Origin: Mycobacterium shigaense
GTDB lineage: Bacteria; Actinomycetota; Actinomycetes; Mycobacteriales; Mycobacteriaceae
NCBI RefSeq assembly: GCF_002356315.1
Contig: NZ_AP018164.1
Span: forward strand, 2,852,001-2,916,000
Direction of reading: 5' to 3'
DNA length: 64,000 nt
The notes below the pieces were generated by a model that saw nothing but the letters and a program-made list of their open reading frames with translations, had not been told where the DNA came from and did not search any database. How positions within the stretch are numbered: the first letter of the stretch is position 1; each line of letters starts with the position of its first letter. The translations under genes were made by a program, and so were the position numbers. Positions 15,236 to 24,477 of the stretch are shown piece by piece.

Positions 15236-17536
15236 ATGGCCATCATCGACGCGGACACCGAGGTCCCCGCCCCGTTCGAACAGGATCTCGAACAACAAAT
15301 AGCCGCCACACAACGATACTTCGACGACCCACGTTTTGCGGGCATCATCCGCCTTTACACGGCCCGCCAAGTAGTGGAGCAACGCGGCACGATTCCGACC
15401 GACTACACCGTGGCCCGCGAAGCGGCGACGGCCTTCTATCCACGGCTTCGCGAGCTCTTCGCGGAGAAGAAAAGCATCACCACCTTCGGCCCGTACACGC
15501 CCGGCCAGGCCGTGAGCATGAAGCGGATGGGCATCGAGGGCATCTACCTCGGCGGTTGGGCAACCTCGGCCAAGGGTTCGACCACCGAGGATCCAGGACC
15601 TGATCTGGCCTCATACCCCCTCAGTCAGGTTCCCGACGACGCCGCGGTGCTGGTACGCGCCCTGCTGACGGCCGACCGCAATCAGCATTACCAGCGCCTG
15701 AACATGAGCGAGCAGCAGCGCGCGACGGCCCGGGAGTACGACTTCCGGCCGTTCATCATCGCCGACGCCGATACGGGTCACGGCGGCGATCCGCACGTGC
15801 GCAACCTGATCCGGCGCTTCGTCGAGGTCGGCGTGCCCGGGTACCACATCGAGGACCAGCGGCCGGGTACCAAGAAATGCGGTCACCAGGGAGGCAAGGT
15901 TCTGGTGCCCTCCGACGAGCAGATCAAACGCCTCAACGCGGCGCGTTTCCAGCTCGACGTCATGCGGGTGCCCGGCATCATCGTCGCGCGCACCGACGCC
16001 GAGGCGGCCAACCTGATCGACAGCCGCGCCGACGAGCGCGATCAGCCGTTCCTGCTCGGCGTCACCAACCTCGCCATCCCGTCGTACAAGGCCTGCTTCC
16101 TGGCGCTGGTGCGACGGTTCTACGAGCTCGGCGTCAAGGACCTCAACGGGCATCTGCTGTATGCGCTTCCCGAGGGCGAATACGGCATCGCCAACGCGTG
16201 GCTCGAACGCCAGGGCATTCTGGGCCTGGTCTCCGAAGCGGTTACCCAGTGGCGGGAAAACGGTCAGAACTCCATCGACGACGCCTTCGACCAGGTCGAG
16301 TCGCGGTTCGTCGCGGCCTGGGAGGACGACGCCGGGCTGATGACCTACGGCGAGGCCGTCGCGGAGGTGCTCGCGTTCGGCGAGAGAGAGGACGAGCCGC
16401 CGGGCATGAGCCCAGACGAGTGGCGCAAGTTCGCCGCGCGCGCATCCTTATACGCGGCCCGGGCGAAGGCCAAGGAGCTGGGTGTCGACCCGTCCTGGGA
16501 CTGCGAGCTGGCCAAGACCCCGGAGGGTTACTACCAGATCCGCGGCGGCATCCCGTACGCCATCGCCAAGTCACTGGCGGCGGCACCGTTCGCCGACATC
16601 CTCTGGATGGAGACCAAGACGGCGGATCTTGCCGACGCCAAACAGTTCGCGGACGCGATCCACGCCGAATTCCCCGACCAGATGCTGGCCTATAACCTCT
16701 CGCCGTCGTTCAACTGGGACACGACCGGCATGAGCGACGAGGAGATGAAACAGTTCCCGGCCGAGCTCGGCAAGATGGGCTTCGTCTTCAATTTCATCAC
16801 CTATGGCGGGCACCAGATCGACGGTGTGGCGGCCGAGGAGTTCGCCACCAACCTCAGGCAGGACGGCATGCTCGCGCTGGCTCGCCTGCAGCGCAAGATG
16901 CGCCTGGTCGAGTCGCCCTATCGGACGCCGCAGACCCTGGTCGGCGGCCCCCGCAGCGACGCCGCGCTGGCCGCGTCGTCGGGCCGCACCGCGACTACCA
17001 AGGCGATGGGCAAGGGCTCGACGCAGCACCAGCACCTCACCCAGACCGAGGTGCCAAAGAAGCTGCTCGAGGAATGGCTGGCGCTGTGGAGCGAGAACTA
17101 CCAGCTGGACGAGAAGCTGCGGGTGACCCTGCGGCCGCGGCGCGCCGGCTCCGACGTGCTCGAGCTCGGGATCTACGGCAACGGCGACGAACAGCTGGCC
17201 AACGTCGTCGTCGACCCGATCAAAGACCGGCACGGCCGCAGCATCCTGCAGGTGCGCGACCAGAACACCTTCGCCGAGAAGCTGCGCCAGAAGCGGCTGA
17301 TGACGCTCATCCACCTCTGGCTGGTGCATCGGTTCAAGGCCGACGCGGTGTACTACGTGACGCCGACCGAGGACAACCTCTATCAGACCGAGAAGATGAA
17401 GTCCCACGGAATCTTCAGCGAGGTCTACCAAGAGGTCGGCGAGATCATCGTCGCCGAGGTGAACAAGCCGCGCATCGCCGAGTTGCTGACTCCCGACCGG
17501 GTGGCGCTACGGAAGCTGATCACCAAGGAAGGCTGA
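15236..17536 (+). CDS. aceA: Isocitrate lyase 2, full-length
   Basis: 766 residues from ATG 15236 ([20 protein letters not shown]), with GAGGAG at 15221-15226. It cleaves isocitrate to glyoxylate and succinate (glyoxylate shunt) and in mycobacteria can serve as methylisocitrate lyase. The catalytic loop appears as [15 protein letters not shown]; the Cys is the general acid. Other active-site segments are [25 protein letters not shown] N-terminal loop, the Mg-binding [10 protein letters not shown], and NLSPSFNW. The long ICL2 type carries an extra C-terminal domain (from ~residue 590: [20 protein letters not shown] onward), thought to bind acetyl-CoA as an activator. In M. tuberculosis H37Rv this gene is split into aceAa/aceAb (recall); here it is intact. 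Confidence 0.96.
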   Translation: MAIIDADTEVPAPFEQDLEQQIAATQRYFDDPRFAGIIRLYTARQVVEQRGTIPTDYTVAREAATAFYPRLRELFAEKKSITTFGPYTPGQAVSMKRMGIEGIYLGGWATSAKGSTTEDPGPDLASYPLSQVPDDAAVLVRALLTADRNQHYQRLNMSEQQRATAREYDFRPFIIADADTGHGGDPHVRNLIRRFVEVGVPGYHIEDQRPGTKKCGHQGGKVLVPSDEQIKRLNAARFQLDVMRVPGIIVARTDAEAANLIDSRADERDQPFLLGVTNLAIPSYKACFLALVRRFYELGVKDLNGHLLYALPEGEYGIANAWLERQGILGLVSEAVTQWRENGQNSIDDAFDQVESRFVAAWEDDAGLMTYGEAVAEVLAFGEREDEPPGMSPDEWRKFAARASLYAARAKAKELGVDPSWDCELAKTPEGYYQIRGGIPYAIAKSLAAAPFADILWMETKTADLADAKQFADAIHAEFPDQMLAYNLSPSFNWDTTGMSDEEMKQFPAELGKMGFVFNFITYGGHQIDGVAAEEFATNLRQDGMLALARLQRKMRLVESPYRTPQTLVGGPRSDAALAASSGRTATTKAMGKGSTQHQHLTQTEVPKKLLEEWLALWSENYQLDEKLRVTLRPRRAGSDVLELGIYGNGDEQLANVVVDPIKDRHGRSILQVRDQNTFAEKLRQKRLMTLIHLWLVHRFKADAVYYVTPTEDNLYQTEKMKSHGIFSEVYQEVGEIIVAEVNKPRIAELLTPDRVALRKLITKEG

Positions 17537-17657
17537 TCGCGCCCGCCAGCCGGTTCACGAAACTGTTTGGCGGGCAACATATTTCGCAGATCACGGCCGC
17601 TTGCCGCGGCACCGCGCCGTCATGCGTGCTCCAACGCCGCGGATAAAAGTTTGCTAA

Positions 17658-17732
17658 CTCCGCTCCTGCGGAGCTGGTGACGCAGCCCTCCGGCGCTCGG
17701 CGATTCCGAGCCGCCAGGAGCGGGCCCGCTCC
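17658..17732. repeat. Cluster of three hairpins downstream of aceA
   Basis: The 350-bp gap between aceA and the small secreted gene holds no other gene. It has CTCCGC (17658-17663)/GCGGAG (17668-17673) with a 4-bp loop, GCTCGG (17695-17700)/CCGAGC (17706-17711) with a 5-bp loop, and the perfect 16-bp palindrome GGAGCGGGCCCGCTCC (17717-17732). The first could act as a terminator or RNA stop; the clustering resembles a dispersed palindromic element. Another AT-rich stretch with TATAGT near 17837 may be the promoter of the gene at 17887. Confidence 0.55.
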
Positions 17733-17886
17733 CCATGCGTGATGAGCTGCTCCAACATGGCGCGGCAGCGCGGCGCGCCAGCGATTAGCAGCCAGAGCAT
17801 ATTTTTTGTTCCGGCAATAGTTGCATAGGTGTATAGTTTAGCTAGTGGCAATTTCCCCCAATTGTGACGATCGAGAGGACGAACCG

Positions 17887-18111
17887 ATGAAGTCTCCAAC
17901 CAAGATGACGATGATGACCTTCAGTGGAGCGGCCGCGCTGGCCTTTGCCGTGGGATTCGGCGGCGTCGGCCCGACGCCGGTGGCCAACAAACCCAACCCG
18001 CCGACCAGCGCCTCGGCGCATGTGGTCCAGGCTCGGGCAGAGGCCGGCTCTACCGGGTCCCTGACGCAGCACGCTGAGTTCGTCGGATGCATCTCCGACC
18101 TGAATTGCTAG
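17887..18111 (+). CDS. Small secreted peptide of unknown function
   Basis: 74 residues from ATG 17887 (MKSPTKMTMMTFSGAAALAF). A Sec signal of ~28 residues (basic start, hydrophobic AALAFAVGFGGVG core) leads to a mature peptide of ~45 residues ending AEFVGCISDLNC, with two cysteines six apart that could form a disulfide loop. GAGAGGACG lies just upstream as RBS. It is followed by a strong hairpin plus T-tract terminator at 18128-18167, which supports a real, separately transcribed gene. No family recognised. The AT-rich upstream region differs from the surrounding sequence. Confidence 0.7.
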   Translation: MKSPTKMTMMTFSGAAALAFAVGFGGVGPTPVANKPNPPTSASAHVVQARAEAGSTGSLTQHAEFVGCISDLNC

Positions 18112-18127
18112 GCACCGGCAAATCACC

Positions 18128-18167
18128 GATAGCCCATCCCGCTGCCGGGGTGGGCTATCGAGTTTTT
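18128..18167 (+). terminator. Intrinsic terminator after the 74-residue secreted peptide gene
   Basis: GATAGCCCATCCC (18128-18140) pairs with GGGGTGGGCTATC (18147-18159) as a 13-bp stem with one G-U pair and a 6-nt loop GCTGCC, followed by a run of five T at 18163-18167. This textbook shape is uncommon in mycobacteria. Confidence 0.85.
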
Positions 18168-18268
18168 CTGCGCGACATCAGCTTCGGCGCCGTTTGCCGA
18201 CCAAGCGAGCGGGTAATGAATCGGGGACCGATAGTTTCGCGCACGCAGTAATGAGAGCGAGGAGTCTG

Positions 18269-18622
18269 ATGAGAACTGCAGCTAGGACGGCGTTTGCCGT
18301 TTTCGGCGGGGCAGCAATGCTCGTCGCGGCGGTGGGCTGCGGGGGCGGGAACAAGGGCGCTCCGAGCAGCACGACGCCCACCACATCGACTACTTACTCC
18401 AGCGTCGCGCCGTCCAGCGCTCCCGGCGGCGGAGGCGGCAGCGTCCCGGGTGGCCCGACCGGCGGCGGCGAGCCGGGCGGGGGAAGCGGCGCCATCCCGG
18501 GTGGCCCCACGGGTGGCGGCGGCCCCGGCGGCGGAAGCGGCAGCATCCCCGGCGTCGGCGGGGGCGGCGGCGGACCCGGTGGCGGCGGCGGCTGCATCGG
18601 CAACCTCTGCGGCGGCGGGTGA
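18269..18622 (+). CDS. Glycine-rich lipoprotein
   Basis: 117 residues from ATG 18269, with GAGCGAGGAG as RBS. The N-terminus MRTAARTAFAVFGGAAMLVA runs into the lipobox LVAAVGC, so Cys-24 should be lipidated. The mature part is a Thr/Ser-rich linker (~residues 30-50) and then Gly-rich near-repeats of GGPTGGGxPGGGSGxIPG. It ends in GGCIGNLCGGG with two cysteines. Such low-complexity exported lipoproteins recur in mycobacteria with no known function. In-frame ATGs further upstream would add residues before the signal and are unlikely. Confidence 0.78.
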   Translation: MRTAARTAFAVFGGAAMLVAAVGCGGGNKGAPSSTTPTTSTTYSSVAPSSAPGGGGGSVPGGPTGGGEPGGGSGAIPGGPTGGGGPGGGSGSIPGVGGGGGGPGGGGGCIGNLCGGG

Positions 18623-18748
18623 ACCGCGCCTTGCGCCGGGCGCCACGGCACTGCAGCACCGAATAGATTTGCTGGGTGCCACGGATGTCACCTGGCGCCG
18701 GGCGCCCTGAGTTATGGTTCTCCGCAGCCCCACCGCGAAGGGAGTCCC

Positions 18749-19918
18749 ATGACCATGACCAAGCTCAGGTTCGGATACTTCATCGCCCCGTTTCACCGCG
18801 CCGGCACCAACCCGACGCTCGCGCTGCAACGCGATCTGGAGTTCGTCCAGCATCTCGACGCCCTGGGCTTCGATGAAGCGTGGATCGGTGAGCATCACTC
18901 GGCGGGCAGCGAAATCATCAGCTCGCCAGAGATTTTCATCGCGGCTGCTGCGGAGCGGACCAAGTGGATCCGCTTCGGCACCGGGGTCATTTCGCTCTCG
19001 TACCACAACCCACTGTGGGTGGCCGACCGGTTGATGCTGCTGGATCACCTCACGCACGGCCGCATCATCGGGGGCGTGGGACCCGGCTCGCTACCCAGCG
19101 ACTCGTCGATGATCGGGCTCACCCCGACCGACACCCGCGAGCTCCTCGAGACCAACCTCGACATCGTCGTTCGGCTGTTGGCGGGGGAGACGGTGAGCGC
19201 GAAAACCGCTACGCATCAACTGTTCGACGCCAGGCTGCAACTCGCTCCCTACTCCGACGGGGGTGTCCCGCTGGCGGTGGCCGCGGTGGCCTCGCCGACG
19301 GGCGCGCGACTGGCCGGCAAGTACGGCATCGGTCTGCTGTCCATCGGCGCCACCCTCACCATCGAGGGGTTCAACGCGCTGCAGTATCACTGGGACATCG
19401 TGGAAGAGCGCGCGGCGGTGTTCGGCACCCGGGTCGATCGCAGGAACTGGAGTCTGGTCGGTCCGTTCCACGTCGCCGAAACCGACAAGCAGGCGCGCGA
19501 GGACGTCAAATTCGGGCTCGAGTCCTGGTTCCGGTACTTCCAGAAGGTGGCCGCGTTCCCGCAGATGACCATGCCGGGCGAGCAGATCGACGAGATGATC
19601 GACGTCATCAACGAGAACGGCGCGGGCGTCATCGGCACGCCCGAACGGGCGCGCGAACAGGTGCAGCGGATGTGGGATCAATCCGGCGGCTTCGGCTGCA
19701 TGCTGCAGATGGGCCACGAGTGGGCCAATCCGGCGGCGACCAAACGGTCCGCCGAGTTGTTCGCCGCCGAAGTGATGCCGCATTTTCAGGGCCAGGCGCA
19801 GCCGACGCTGGACGCCGCCGGGCGCGCCAGCGATGCGCGGGAAGGCCTTGCCGAATCGCAGAATCAGGCTGTCGCGCACATGACCAAGAAGTACCAGGAC
19901 GAGGTCGACTCGAAGTAG
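18749..19918 (+). CDS. LLM-class flavin-dependent monooxygenase
   Basis: 389 residues from ATG 18749 (MTMTKLRFGYFIAPFHRAGT), RBS GAAGGGAG. A luciferase-like TIM barrel is clear: LDALGFDEAWIGEHHSAGSE near residue 37, FGTGVISLSYHNPLWVADRL, HGRIIGGVGPGSLPSD and PLAVAAVASPTGARLAGKYG. The EHHS motif and phosphate-binding GVGPGS suit the FMN-using alkanal/limonene monooxygenase group. These use reduced FMN from a partner reductase to oxygenate hydrophobic substrates; no reductase gene adjoins. Length is typical. Substrate is unknown. Confidence 0.88.
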   Translation: MTMTKLRFGYFIAPFHRAGTNPTLALQRDLEFVQHLDALGFDEAWIGEHHSAGSEIISSPEIFIAAAAERTKWIRFGTGVISLSYHNPLWVADRLMLLDHLTHGRIIGGVGPGSLPSDSSMIGLTPTDTRELLETNLDIVVRLLAGETVSAKTATHQLFDARLQLAPYSDGGVPLAVAAVASPTGARLAGKYGIGLLSIGATLTIEGFNALQYHWDIVEERAAVFGTRVDRRNWSLVGPFHVAETDKQAREDVKFGLESWFRYFQKVAAFPQMTMPGEQIDEMIDVINENGAGVIGTPERAREQVQRMWDQSGGFGCMLQMGHEWANPAATKRSAELFAAEVMPHFQGQAQPTLDAAGRASDAREGLAESQNQAVAHMTKKYQDEVDSK

Positions 19919-19991
19919 CCCGCGCGCGGTTTCCTACGTCACCGCTAGGCCGTTCTCAGGCCACGCTAGCGACGTGGCGCAAACCTGATGT

Positions 19992-20330
19992 ATGACCCCT
20001 CCGGCTTTCGGCTCCGGCACCCCGCGCCGGCACCTGCGAACCATGCAATCGGCCGCGGTCGCGGCCCTCGCGATGCTCGCGCTGTTCAACGCCGCGCGAC
20101 CCGACACCGCACCGGGATCGGTGCGTCTGACGGCGATGGGCTCACCATTGCCTGCCGCCCCGCCGGGCGTCGCCCGCGGCGGCCTGGCGACCGATGACGG
20201 CGACGATCACGCCCAGCCACAAAACGCGAAAGCCATTGCGCGACAACGCGAAATCATCGGCCGGATTCGGCCGCCCGCACCAGCCGCTTGGCGAAAAAGC
20301 GGACCGCCCCGCCCATCGCGGCCCGCATGA
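19992..20330 (+). CDS. Doubtful small ORF, possible exported-protein remnant
   Basis: 112 residues with an N-terminal stretch MQSAAVAALAMLALFNAARP that could be a signal anchor after a basic start. The remainder is low complexity and the last 77 nt run antisense to the SRPBCC gene ending at 20254. No family was recognised. It is the only candidate in the 335-bp gap 19919-20253. A degraded exported protein is as likely as a real gene. Confidence 0.25.
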   Translation: MTPPAFGSGTPRRHLRTMQSAAVAALAMLALFNAARPDTAPGSVRLTAMGSPLPAAPPGVARGGLATDDGDDHAQPQNAKAIARQREIIGRIRPPAPAAWRKSGPPRPSRPA

Positions 20331-20709
20331 AGGGGCCCGTCCCACGAACTCCCTCGACGAACGACCCGGTCCACCGGATGTCGGTACCGCCGGCCGCATT
20401 CGGCGTCAAAATCACTTCGCCGTGGTAATCCTTGGCCGGGGAGGCAGGCCCGACGAGTTTGTAAGCGTGCCGGCGATCCTGCTCGTACTCGACAGTTTCT
20501 TCCTGCACCAGGACAGGCCACAGCCCGATCTTTCGCACCGCACCGACGCCACCAGGGGCCGGATCGCCTTCGCGAGCCCAACTCGATTGCAGGATGATCG
20601 GTTTGGCCCAGTTCGACCAGTTCGCGCCGTCCGCCACGAGCCCGAACAGGGTGGCGGCAGGCGCACTGCTGGTCAAGTTGACCTCAAAGGAATACTTCCG
20701 ACCCGACAT
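20254..20709 (-). CDS. SRPBCC family protein
   Basis: 151 residues from ATG 20709 (MSGRKYSFEVNLTSSAPAAT). The Bet v1/START pattern is present: N-terminal strand with SSAPAATLFGLVADGANWSN, a central EETVEYEQDRRHAYKL, a beta hairpin around GGTDIRWTGSFVEG, and the long C-terminal helix GAVRFFAKRLVRAAES. Probably a cytosolic lipid-, hormone- or polyketide-like ligand binder. It is divergent from the beta-lactamase-like lipoprotein gene at 21027, with ~317 bp between start codons in which I see no gene. The upstream frame is open but not family-like. Confidence 0.82.
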   Translation of the reverse strand: MSGRKYSFEVNLTSSAPAATLFGLVADGANWSNWAKPIILQSSWAREGDPAPGGVGAVRKIGLWPVLVQEETVEYEQDRRHAYKLVGPASPAKDYHGEVILTPNAAGGTDIRWTGSFVEGVRGTGPFMRAAMGGAVRFFAKRLVRAAESGR

Positions 20710-21026
20710 CCCCAACTCCCGGTGACTTGCGCTGAACGAAACTGCGCGTACCCTACCGCGGAAACGGACCGGGCGGTCCACCGGCCGGGGCAGCGAAATT
20801 CCCCGACACGAGGACCCCCGCCGCCGGCCGATTGCGGCCCGCGGCAGCCGTCTCGCGTGCATACTCACCCTGTGGGCTCGGCCGGCCCGCCCCGGCCGGG
20901 CCGACACGGCATTGGCAGCTGGGCTGCGGCGATCGGGATTCGCGCCTGGCGATGCTGAAATGCCGCGAAAACGCCTGGCGGACAGCATTTTCAGGGCCGC
21001 CAGCTGGGATCGAGGGACATGGTGAC
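20710..21026. other. 317-bp region between SRPBCC and beta-lactamase-like genes
   Basis: No supported gene. The segment holds the divergent promoters of the flanking genes. I found no clear -10/-35 pair or operator; CGAGGG at 21011-21016 is the RBS of the next gene. Confidence 0.4.
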
Positions 21027-22121
21027 GTGCGGCGACACCTGGTACTGATGGCGGTCGCGTTGGCGCTCGCCGCCTGCGGCAAGCCCACCGCGGCACCCGC
21101 GTCGAGTATCACGACGACCACGAACGCGGCCGACAACGCGGCGGCCAAGGCCAACAGCCAGCGGGTTCTCGACGACGCAGTCACACCGGGTGGGCCGGGC
21201 TGCTCAGCCGCGGTGGGTTCGGCGGGCAACGTCGTCTGGACCGGGGTGCGCGGCGCTGCGAACATCGCGTCCGGCGCGCCGATCACGCCCGACACCGTGT
21301 TCGACATCGGTTCGGTGTCCAAGCAGTTCACCGCGACCGCGATCCTGCTGCTTGCCGGGGCGGGAAAGCTGAGTGTTGACGACCCACTGTCCAAATATCT
21401 GACCGGGTTCCCGGCCTGGGCGTCCACCGTGACCGTCACCGAATTGATCCACCAAACCAGCGGCATCCCCGAGTACGAAGCCCTGCTCAATTCGCGCGGG
21501 CTCCACGCCACCGACCGCACCACCCAAGAGCAGGCCCTACAGGCGGTGGCGTCGGTTCCGCAGTTGGCTTTCCCGGCCGGCACCCGATTCGCCTACTCGG
21601 GTTCCAACTATCTACTGCTCGGCGAGATCGTATACCGGGTGTCGGCGCAGCCACTGCCAGAGTTCCTCAGCGCCAATATCTTTCGCCCACTCGGCCTGGC
21701 CATGACGATGGATCCGGTCGGCCAGGTTCCGCAGAAAGCAGTCTCCTACACCGGCGGCAGCGAGGGCTACCAGGTCACCGGCTCCGCCTGGGAGCAGGTC
21801 GGCGACGGCGCCGTGCAGACCACGCCCAGCCAGCTGGTCGGGCGGGCGGACAATTACCGGACCGGCCGCGTGGGCGGACCCAAACTGCTCGAGGCGCAGC
21901 TGGCCGGGGCGATGGAGATCGGCTCGGGTATCCCGGTGCGCTACGGCGCCGGCATCTACATCAAAGCTGACGGCGTCCTCGATCACGACGGCGCGTGGGC
22001 TGGGTACGTCACGGCATTCCGCGTCAGCAAGGACCGGCAGACATCGGTGGCCGTCAGTTGCAACACCGATGACCAGATCGCGGAGGCATTGGCCGAGTCG
22101 ATAAGCAAGCTCTGGATGTAA
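21027..22121 (+). CDS. Beta-lactamase/D,D-peptidase-like lipoprotein (class C serine hydrolase fold)
   Basis: 364 residues from GTG 21027 (VRRHLVLMAVALALAACGKP). Residues 1-17 are a lipoprotein signal with lipobox LALAAC. The SxxK catalytic motif is GSVSKQFTA (near residue 96). The second motif region reads FAYSGSNYLLLGE, where Tyr acts as general base as in class C enzymes and esterases. GGPKLLEAQ and DHDGAWAGYV near the C-terminus take the place of the KTG region. Probably a cell-wall D,D-peptidase or lipase/esterase rather than a clinical beta-lactamase. Positional homologue of Rv1922 (recall). It ends directly against the convergent gene at 22122. Confidence 0.86.
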   Translation: MRRHLVLMAVALALAACGKPTAAPASSITTTTNAADNAAAKANSQRVLDDAVTPGGPGCSAAVGSAGNVVWTGVRGAANIASGAPITPDTVFDIGSVSKQFTATAILLLAGAGKLSVDDPLSKYLTGFPAWASTVTVTELIHQTSGIPEYEALLNSRGLHATDRTTQEQALQAVASVPQLAFPAGTRFAYSGSNYLLLGEIVYRVSAQPLPEFLSANIFRPLGLAMTMDPVGQVPQKAVSYTGGSEGYQVTGSAWEQVGDGAVQTTPSQLVGRADNYRTGRVGGPKLLEAQLAGAMEIGSGIPVRYGAGIYIKADGVLDHDGAWAGYVTAFRVSKDRQTSVAVSCNTDDQIAEALAESISKLWM

Positions 22122-22499
22122 CTAGGCGAACTCGACGACGAGCCACCACACCAGCGCGCCGGCCAGCGCGAGCAGGCCCAGCATGATCACCGCGCGGGCG
22201 ACCCGCGACTGGCGGTGGAACCACTGACCCAGCTGAGCACAGCGCCAATCCGTCCACGCATACGCGCGCGCGGCCCAGTCGGCTTCGACCGCCAGCAGGC
22301 GGAAGGCGACGAGCAGCGCGGGAATCCCGAACTCGGGGAGCGCCACGATCATCGGGACCGCGGCGACGAGCAGGACGGCGCCGAGCACGGCGACAGCAAC
22401 CCGAATCGGAATCGCCCTGGCCCGGCCGCGTTCGCGGTAAGCGAGCACACGGGCCAGCGCGTCGGCGCGGCTTTCGCTGTGGCGATCGGCAGCGTTCAC
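22122..22499 (-). CDS. Small integral membrane protein (Rv1924c-like)
   Basis: 125 residues from ATG 22499 (MNAADRHSESRADALARVLA). Three hydrophobic stretches are visible: residues ~31-53 (VAVAVLGAVLLVAAVPMIVA), ~56-70 and ~103-123. The central part is ADWAARAYAWTDWRCAQLGQ with two tryptophans, like the PGPGW-type membrane family. By position and length it matches Rv1924c (recall). It diverges from fadD31 with 85 bp between them. Function is unknown; a role with FadD31 has not been shown. Confidence 0.75.
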   Translation of the reverse strand: MNAADRHSESRADALARVLAYRERGRARAIPIRVAVAVLGAVLLVAAVPMIVALPEFGIPALLVAFRLLAVEADWAARAYAWTDWRCAQLGQWFHRQSRVARAVIMLGLLALAGALVWWLVVEFA

Positions 22500-22584
22500 A
22501 GATGCTCCTCGACCCCCCGCGACGGCTTACGGCACGGACTCTATCGGAACAGGGCCACGGCCGGCGGGCACCTAGAATTCGGGT

Positions 22585-24441
22585 ATGAATTACGGTCCCG
22601 CACAGGACTCCGTGGCTCCAAAAGGCCTGCTACTCATCGAGGATTGCCTGGATGCCGACGGCCAGATCGCGTTGCCGCCGGGCACCACCCTGATCTCTCT
22701 CATCGAGCGCAACGTCGCGAACGTCGGCGACACGACGGCTTATCGCTACCTGGACTACGCCCGCTCCGAGGGAACCGTCCTCGACGTGACCTGGGCCGAA
22801 TTCGGCACCCGGCTGAAGGCCATCGGTGCGCGCGTGCAGCAGTTTGCCGGCGACCAGGACCGCGTCGCCATCCTGGCGCCGCAGGGCATCGACTACGTGG
22901 CCGGCTTCTACGCCGCGATCAAGGCCGGGTCCATCGCGGTACCATTGTTCGCTCCCGAACTGCCCGGTCACGCCGAGCGGCTCGAGACTGCGTTGCTGGA
23001 CTCCCGGCCCGCCGCCGTGCTGACAACGGCCGCGGCCCAGGACGCGGTCGAGGGTTTCCTGGACACCGTCCCGCAACTGCCGAGACCGGACGTCATCGTC
23101 ATCGACCGGGTGCCCGACTCCGAGGGCGAGTCGTTCGTCCCGGTCGAGCTGGACATCGATCGGGTTTCGCACCTGCAATACACCTCGGGCGCGACGCGAC
23201 CGCCAGCCGGCGTGGAGATCACCCACCGGGCGGTGGGCACCAACCTGGTGCAGATGATCCTGTCGATCGACCTGCTCAACCGAAACACGCACGGCGTCAG
23301 CTGGTTACCGCTCTACCACGACATGGGGCTGTCGATGATCGGCTTCCCGGCCGTGTACGGCGGTCATTCCACGCTGATGTCGCCCACCGCGTTCGTGCGC
23401 CGGCCGCAGCGATGGATTCAGGCGCTGGCCGCCGGGTCGCGGGAAGGCCGCGTGGTGACCGCCGCCCCGAACTTCGCGTACGAATGGGCTGCGCAGCGCG
23501 GCATTCCCCCAGCCGGTGACGACGTCGATCTCCGCAATGTCGTGCTGATCATCGGCTCCGAACCGGTCAGCGTCGAGGCCATCGCGTCGTTCAACAAGGC
23601 GTTCGCCCCGTACGGCTTACCGCGCACGGCGTTCAAACCGTCGTACGGCATTGCCGAGGCGACGCTGATGATCGCCACGATCGACCACGATGCCGAGGCG
23701 ACGGTCGCCTACTTCGACCGCGAACAGCTGGGCGACGGCCACGCGGTACGCGTCGCGGCGGATGCGGCCGATGCCGTGCCGCACGTGTCGTGTGGCCGGG
23801 TCGCTCGCAGCTTGTGGGCGGTGATCGTCGATCCGCAGACCGGCGCCGAATTGCCCGACGGACAGGTCGGCGAAGTGTGGCTGCAAGGCCACAACGTCGG
23901 TCGCGGCTACTGGGAACGGCCCGAGGAGACCGCGCTGACCTTCGGCGCCCGGCTGCGGTCACGACTGGCAGAGGGCAGTCACGCCGCGGGGGCGGCCGTC
24001 GACGGCGCGTGGCTGCGGACCGGCGATCTGGCCACCTATCTCGACGGCGAGCTCTATGTGGCCGGGCGGATCGCGGACCTGGTGGTGATCGACGGTCGCA
24101 ATCATTACCCACAAGACATCGAGGCCACCGCGACCGAGGCCGCGGCGATGGTGCGGCGCGGCTACATCACGGCCTTCGCGGTGCCGGCCGAGGCGGCACC
24201 TGGTGGTGACGGCGCCGGCTCGCGGCTGGTGATCATCGCCGAGCGGGCCGCGGGCACCAGTCGCGACGATCCGCAACCGGCGATCGACGCGATCGCGACG
24301 GCGGTGTCGCGTCGCCACGGCTTGACCGTGTCCGACGTGCTTTTCCTGCCGGCGGGCGCGATCCCCCGGACCACCAGCGGCAAGCTGGCTCGCGTGGCCT
24401 GCCGCGCGCAGTACCTCAGCGGGGCATTGGGCGCGCATTAG
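22585..24441 (+). CDS. fadD31: Long-chain fatty-acyl-AMP ligase (FAAL)
   Basis: 618 residues from ATG 22585 (MNYGPAQDSVAPKGLLLIED). It activates fatty acids as acyl-adenylates for transfer to an acyl-carrier domain rather than to CoA. The P-loop is LQYTSGATRPPAGVEITH, the degenerate FAAL form of the TSGSTGxPKG motif. Other adenylation motifs are WLPLYHDMGL, FKPSYGIAEATLMIA, VWLQGHNVGRGYW and GAWLRTGDLATYLDGELYVAGR. The C-terminal domain ends IPRTTSGKLARVACR with the catalytic Lys. Length and position match Rv1925 FadD31 (recall). No polyketide synthase adjoins, so the acyl acceptor is unknown. Confidence 0.94.
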   Translation: MNYGPAQDSVAPKGLLLIEDCLDADGQIALPPGTTLISLIERNVANVGDTTAYRYLDYARSEGTVLDVTWAEFGTRLKAIGARVQQFAGDQDRVAILAPQGIDYVAGFYAAIKAGSIAVPLFAPELPGHAERLETALLDSRPAAVLTTAAAQDAVEGFLDTVPQLPRPDVIVIDRVPDSEGESFVPVELDIDRVSHLQYTSGATRPPAGVEITHRAVGTNLVQMILSIDLLNRNTHGVSWLPLYHDMGLSMIGFPAVYGGHSTLMSPTAFVRRPQRWIQALAAGSREGRVVTAAPNFAYEWAAQRGIPPAGDDVDLRNVVLIIGSEPVSVEAIASFNKAFAPYGLPRTAFKPSYGIAEATLMIATIDHDAEATVAYFDREQLGDGHAVRVAADAADAVPHVSCGRVARSLWAVIVDPQTGAELPDGQVGEVWLQGHNVGRGYWERPEETALTFGARLRSRLAEGSHAAGAAVDGAWLRTGDLATYLDGELYVAGRIADLVVIDGRNHYPQDIEATATEAAAMVRRGYITAFAVPAEAAPGGDGAGSRLVIIAERAAGTSRDDPQPAIDAIATAVSRRHGLTVSDVLFLPAGAIPRTTSGKLARVACRAQYLSGALGAH

Positions 24442-24477
24442 CGGTCGTCGTTGACCGGTGACTGGCATCCTGGCCAT

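Noticed and set aside
18420..18600. Gly-rich repeats considered as PE_PGRS or as a CRISPR-like array
   Set aside because: No PE domain and no Asn-Gly-Gly PGRS pattern; the repeats are short, coding and have no spacers.
18155..19057. 300-residue Pro/Ala-rich minus-strand ORF
   Set aside because: Complement of the Gly-rich lipoprotein and the LLM gene; the Pro/Ala richness is the mirror of Gly codons.
21027..22121. Beta-lactamase-like gene as an antibiotic resistance gene
   Set aside because: Motifs fit the large serine hydrolase/D,D-peptidase group and a conserved mycobacterial lipoprotein; no evidence of resistance function.
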